The position numbers were made by a program, and so were the translations under genes. From Sphingomonas sp. Leaf21 (GTDB lineage: Bacteria > Pseudomonadota > Alphaproteobacteria > Sphingomonadales > Sphingomonadaceae), in assembly GCF_916858675.1 (NCBI RefSeq), contig NZ_CAKASM010000014.1:1-64000 (forward strand): a stretch of DNA of 64,000 nucleotides, given 5' to 3'. Below are positions 62,176 to 64,000 of this stretch, piece after piece. The notes beneath the pieces were generated by a model, which made no database searches, had not been told where the DNA came from, and saw nothing but the letters and a program-made list of their open reading frames with translations. Within the stretch, counting starts at the first letter, position 1; each line of letters begins with the position of its first letter.

Positions 62176-63909
62176 TCAGCGTTGTCGGACGTACCGTCCC
62201 GGCGCGTCGTCGAGCGCGGGCAGCGCGCCCTGGCCGGGCACGCGCGCGCCGTCGGCCGCGACCGTCGCGGCGTCGCGGTCGCGCAGCCAGTCGGCCCAAT
62301 CGGGCCACCAGCTACCCTTTGTTTCCCGCGCCCCGGCAACGAAGTCGGCCAGCGTCGCGGCGGGCTGGTCGTTGGTCCAATATTGATATTTTCCGGCCGC
62401 CGGCGGGTTCACGACCCCCGCGATATGCCCCGATCCCGCCAGCACGAAGCGCAACGGACCGGTAAAGGCCTCGGTAATTTTCCAAACGCTTTCGGGCGGC
62501 GCGATATGGTCCTCGCGCCCCGCCTGGACATAGGCGGGGGTCGCCACCTTGGTCAGGTCGAGCGCCACGTCGCCGATGGTCATCGCGCCGGGTGTCATCA
62601 ACAGATTGTCGCGGTACAGGTCGGTCAGATAGGCGAGATGCCATTTGGCGGGCAGGTTGGTGACGTCGCCATTCCAGTGGAGCAGGTCGAACGGCACATA
62701 ATCCCGCCCCAGCAGATAGTTGTTGGTAACGTAATTCCAGATCAGGTCGCGTCCGCGGAGCAGGTTGAAGGTCATCGCCAGATAGCGCCCGTCGAGAAAT
62801 CCCTCGGGCGACAGCGCGCCGATCAGCTTCAACTGCTCGTCATCGACGAAATGCAGCAGCTCGCCCGCCTTCGAGAAATCGACCTGCGCGGTGAAGAAGG
62901 TGGCGCTGGCGACCTTGGCGGCGTCGCCCGTGGCCGACAGATAGGCAAGCGTCGCGGCGAGCGTCGTGCCCGCCACGCAATAGCCGACGGTGTGGACCGA
63001 CGGGACGCCGAGCAGATCGCGCACCGTGTCGATCGCATCGACCTGGGCGGCGACGTAATCGTCCCACATCACGTCCTTCATCGTCGCGTCGGCGGATTTC
63101 CACGACACCATGAAGACGCTGAACCCCTGGTCGACCAGCCATTTGATCAGGCTTTTCTCGGGCGCCAGGTCGAGGATGTAGAAACGGTTGATCCAGGGCG
63201 GGAAGATCACGATCGGCACCGCCGCCACCTGCTCGGTGGTCGGCGCGTACTGGATCAGTTCGTACAGATAGTTGCGCTTCACCACCTTGCCCGGCGTCGC
63301 GGCCAGATTGCGCCCGACCTCGAATGCGCGCGAATCGCTATGGGTGAGCTGGCCGCGCCCCAGATCGGCCATCATGTTCTGGAGGCCCTTGAGGAGATTC
63401 TCGCCGCGCGTCTCGACGATCTTGTCGAGCACTTCCGGATTGGTCGCGGGGAAGTTGGTCGGGCTCATCGCGTCGACAAAGGCTTGCGCGGCGAAGCGGA
63501 GCTGCTCCTTCTGCTTGGGGTCCACCCCCTCGAGCGCGTCGACGCCGCGCAGCATATGGTCGGAGACGACCTGATAGCTTTGCCGGATCCAGTCGAAGAG
63601 CGGCGACTGCCACTGCTCGGCCTTGAACCGGCGGTCTGGCTTGGGCGCGGGGCTGGGTTCGGCGGAGGGATCGACGAAGCGCTGCCACAGCTTCATCGAA
63701 TCGGACCAGAAGTCGCGAACGCGGCCCATCGTGGCGGGGTCGTTGAAGCCCGGCACCACCGGCACGCCGTCGGGCGGGGGCGACAGCGCGGCCTCCATCA
63801 ACATCTGTTGCGCGCGGCCCATCACCCAGGTCCAGTGCTGCAATTCCTCCAGCGTCGGCAGGGTGCCGGTGGAATTCGGGGCGTTCGTCTGGCCGGGGGT
63901 CATCCGCAT
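62176..63909 (-). CDS. phaC: Class I poly(3-hydroxyalkanoate) synthase
   Basis: A 577-residue granule-bound polymerase of 3-hydroxyacyl-CoA. The lipase-like box is GYCVAG with catalytic C311; VVKRNYLYELIQYAPTTEQV, PPWINRFYILDLAPEKSLIKW and VFMVSWKSADATMKDVMWDD are standard PhaC blocks, and REDHIAPPES with GSGHIAGVVNPP supply the Asp and His. No phaE or separate phaR subunit lies adjacent, consistent with class I. The start is the ATG at 63909; MTPG two codons later is possible. It precedes the phasin gene by 85 bases. Bases 63910-64000 show nothing I can support. Confidence 0.96.
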   Translation of the reverse strand: MRMTPGQTNAPNSTGTLPTLEELQHWTWVMGRAQQMLMEAALSPPPDGVPVVPGFNDPATMGRVRDFWSDSMKLWQRFVDPSAEPSPAPKPDRRFKAEQWQSPLFDWIRQSYQVVSDHMLRGVDALEGVDPKQKEQLRFAAQAFVDAMSPTNFPATNPEVLDKIVETRGENLLKGLQNMMADLGRGQLTHSDSRAFEVGRNLAATPGKVVKRNYLYELIQYAPTTEQVAAVPIVIFPPWINRFYILDLAPEKSLIKWLVDQGFSVFMVSWKSADATMKDVMWDDYVAAQVDAIDTVRDLLGVPSVHTVGYCVAGTTLAATLAYLSATGDAAKVASATFFTAQVDFSKAGELLHFVDDEQLKLIGALSPEGFLDGRYLAMTFNLLRGRDLIWNYVTNNYLLGRDYVPFDLLHWNGDVTNLPAKWHLAYLTDLYRDNLLMTPGAMTIGDVALDLTKVATPAYVQAGREDHIAPPESVWKITEAFTGPLRFVLAGSGHIAGVVNPPAAGKYQYWTNDQPAATLADFVAGARETKGSWWPDWADWLRDRDAATVAADGARVPGQGALPALDDAPGRYVRQR

Positions 63910-64000
63910 CCTCTCGTTCGTCGCGCGCCCTGTTGGCGTCAGGATATTGCGTCATCATGTCGGGTCGCGTCGGGAAACGAAAGACGCTAAGGTCCGGGTC

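Noticed and set aside
62152..63990. 612-codon plus-strand frame opposite phaC
   Set aside because: Composition is His/Arg/Gln-rich and domain-free; PhaC on the other strand has every expected motif.

Overview
The window is a chromosomal segment of a high-GC alphaproteobacterium, most probably a Sphingomonas or close relative (order Sphingomonadales). The support is indirect: protein sequences look alphaproteobacterial (COQ9, DUF1489, DUF1176, HWE histidine kinase, RibBX-type riboflavin enzyme), genes are tightly packed with ATGA/GTGA overlaps, and several intergenic repeat families resemble those common in sphingomonads. About 65 protein genes and one tRNA are supported. I see no prophage, insertion sequence, integrase or CRISPR array. 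Most of the window is core metabolism and envelope biology.

Layout. 1-7.4 kb: hemC/hemD (minus) facing away from tsaD-gpsA, an AsmA-like gene, then a YggT-DUF167-folD-marC operon. 7.4-10.4 kb: a large membrane protein resembling GT-C enzymes, opposite a GtrA-like flippase and a methyltransferase. 10.5-13.5 kb: biotin operon bioF-bioD-bioA. 13.5-17.7 kb: secreted GH2 glycosidase plus SGNH esterase. 17.7-19.4 kb: two hotdog thioesterases and an enoyl-CoA hydratase. 19.6-24.7 kb: a cyclophilin, MgtE, a CNT nucleoside transporter, two possible leader peptides and an OprB-like porin. 24.8-32.6 kb: 3-hydroxyacyl-CoA dehydrogenase, a DUF1176 protein, a PEBP-like protein, a tiny membrane peptide behind a sigma-54-like promoter, a diguanylate cyclase, a peroxiredoxin, hisN and a second AsmA protein. 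32.7-39.3 kb: rpmI-rplT, DUF1489, an ankyrin protein, sco-ycgN-ygjP, PBP1A and a tandem PilZ protein. 39.3-45 kb: a palindromic repeat, tRNA-Leu(GAG), a MATE exporter, a zinc-ribbon protein and ftsE-ftsX-ydcF-plsC. 45-49 kb: hisC-tyrC divergent from metX-metW. 49-54 kb: a response regulator and HWE kinase, ssb, feoA-feoB. 54-57 kb: COQ9, a DMT transporter and an old yellow enzyme. 57-61 kb: riboflavin cluster ribD-ribE-ribBX-ribH followed by a truncated acetyltransferase remnant. 61-64 kb: phasin and class I PHA synthase.

How the genes fit together. Several compact pathways are visible: biotin (bioFDA), riboflavin (ribD, ribE, ribB, ribH, with GTP cyclohydrolase II evidently supplied elsewhere because the RibA-like domain here lacks its zinc cysteines), methionine (metXW), histidine/tyrosine (hisC, tyrC, hisN), PHA storage (phaC, phasin), ferrous iron uptake (feoAB) and c-di-GMP signalling (GGDEF and PilZ proteins). 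Genes within these groups often overlap by 1-4 bases, implying translational coupling.

I did not find a clearly new multi-gene system. The most unusual items are small: an apparent ATC start codon for mgtE, a 40-codon GNAT remnant kept in the riboflavin operon, a sigma-54-like promoter before a 35-residue membrane peptide, two leader-type small reading frames before a porin, a near-perfect 20-base inverted repeat between phaC and the phasin gene, and a repeat element that supplies the stop codon of plsC.
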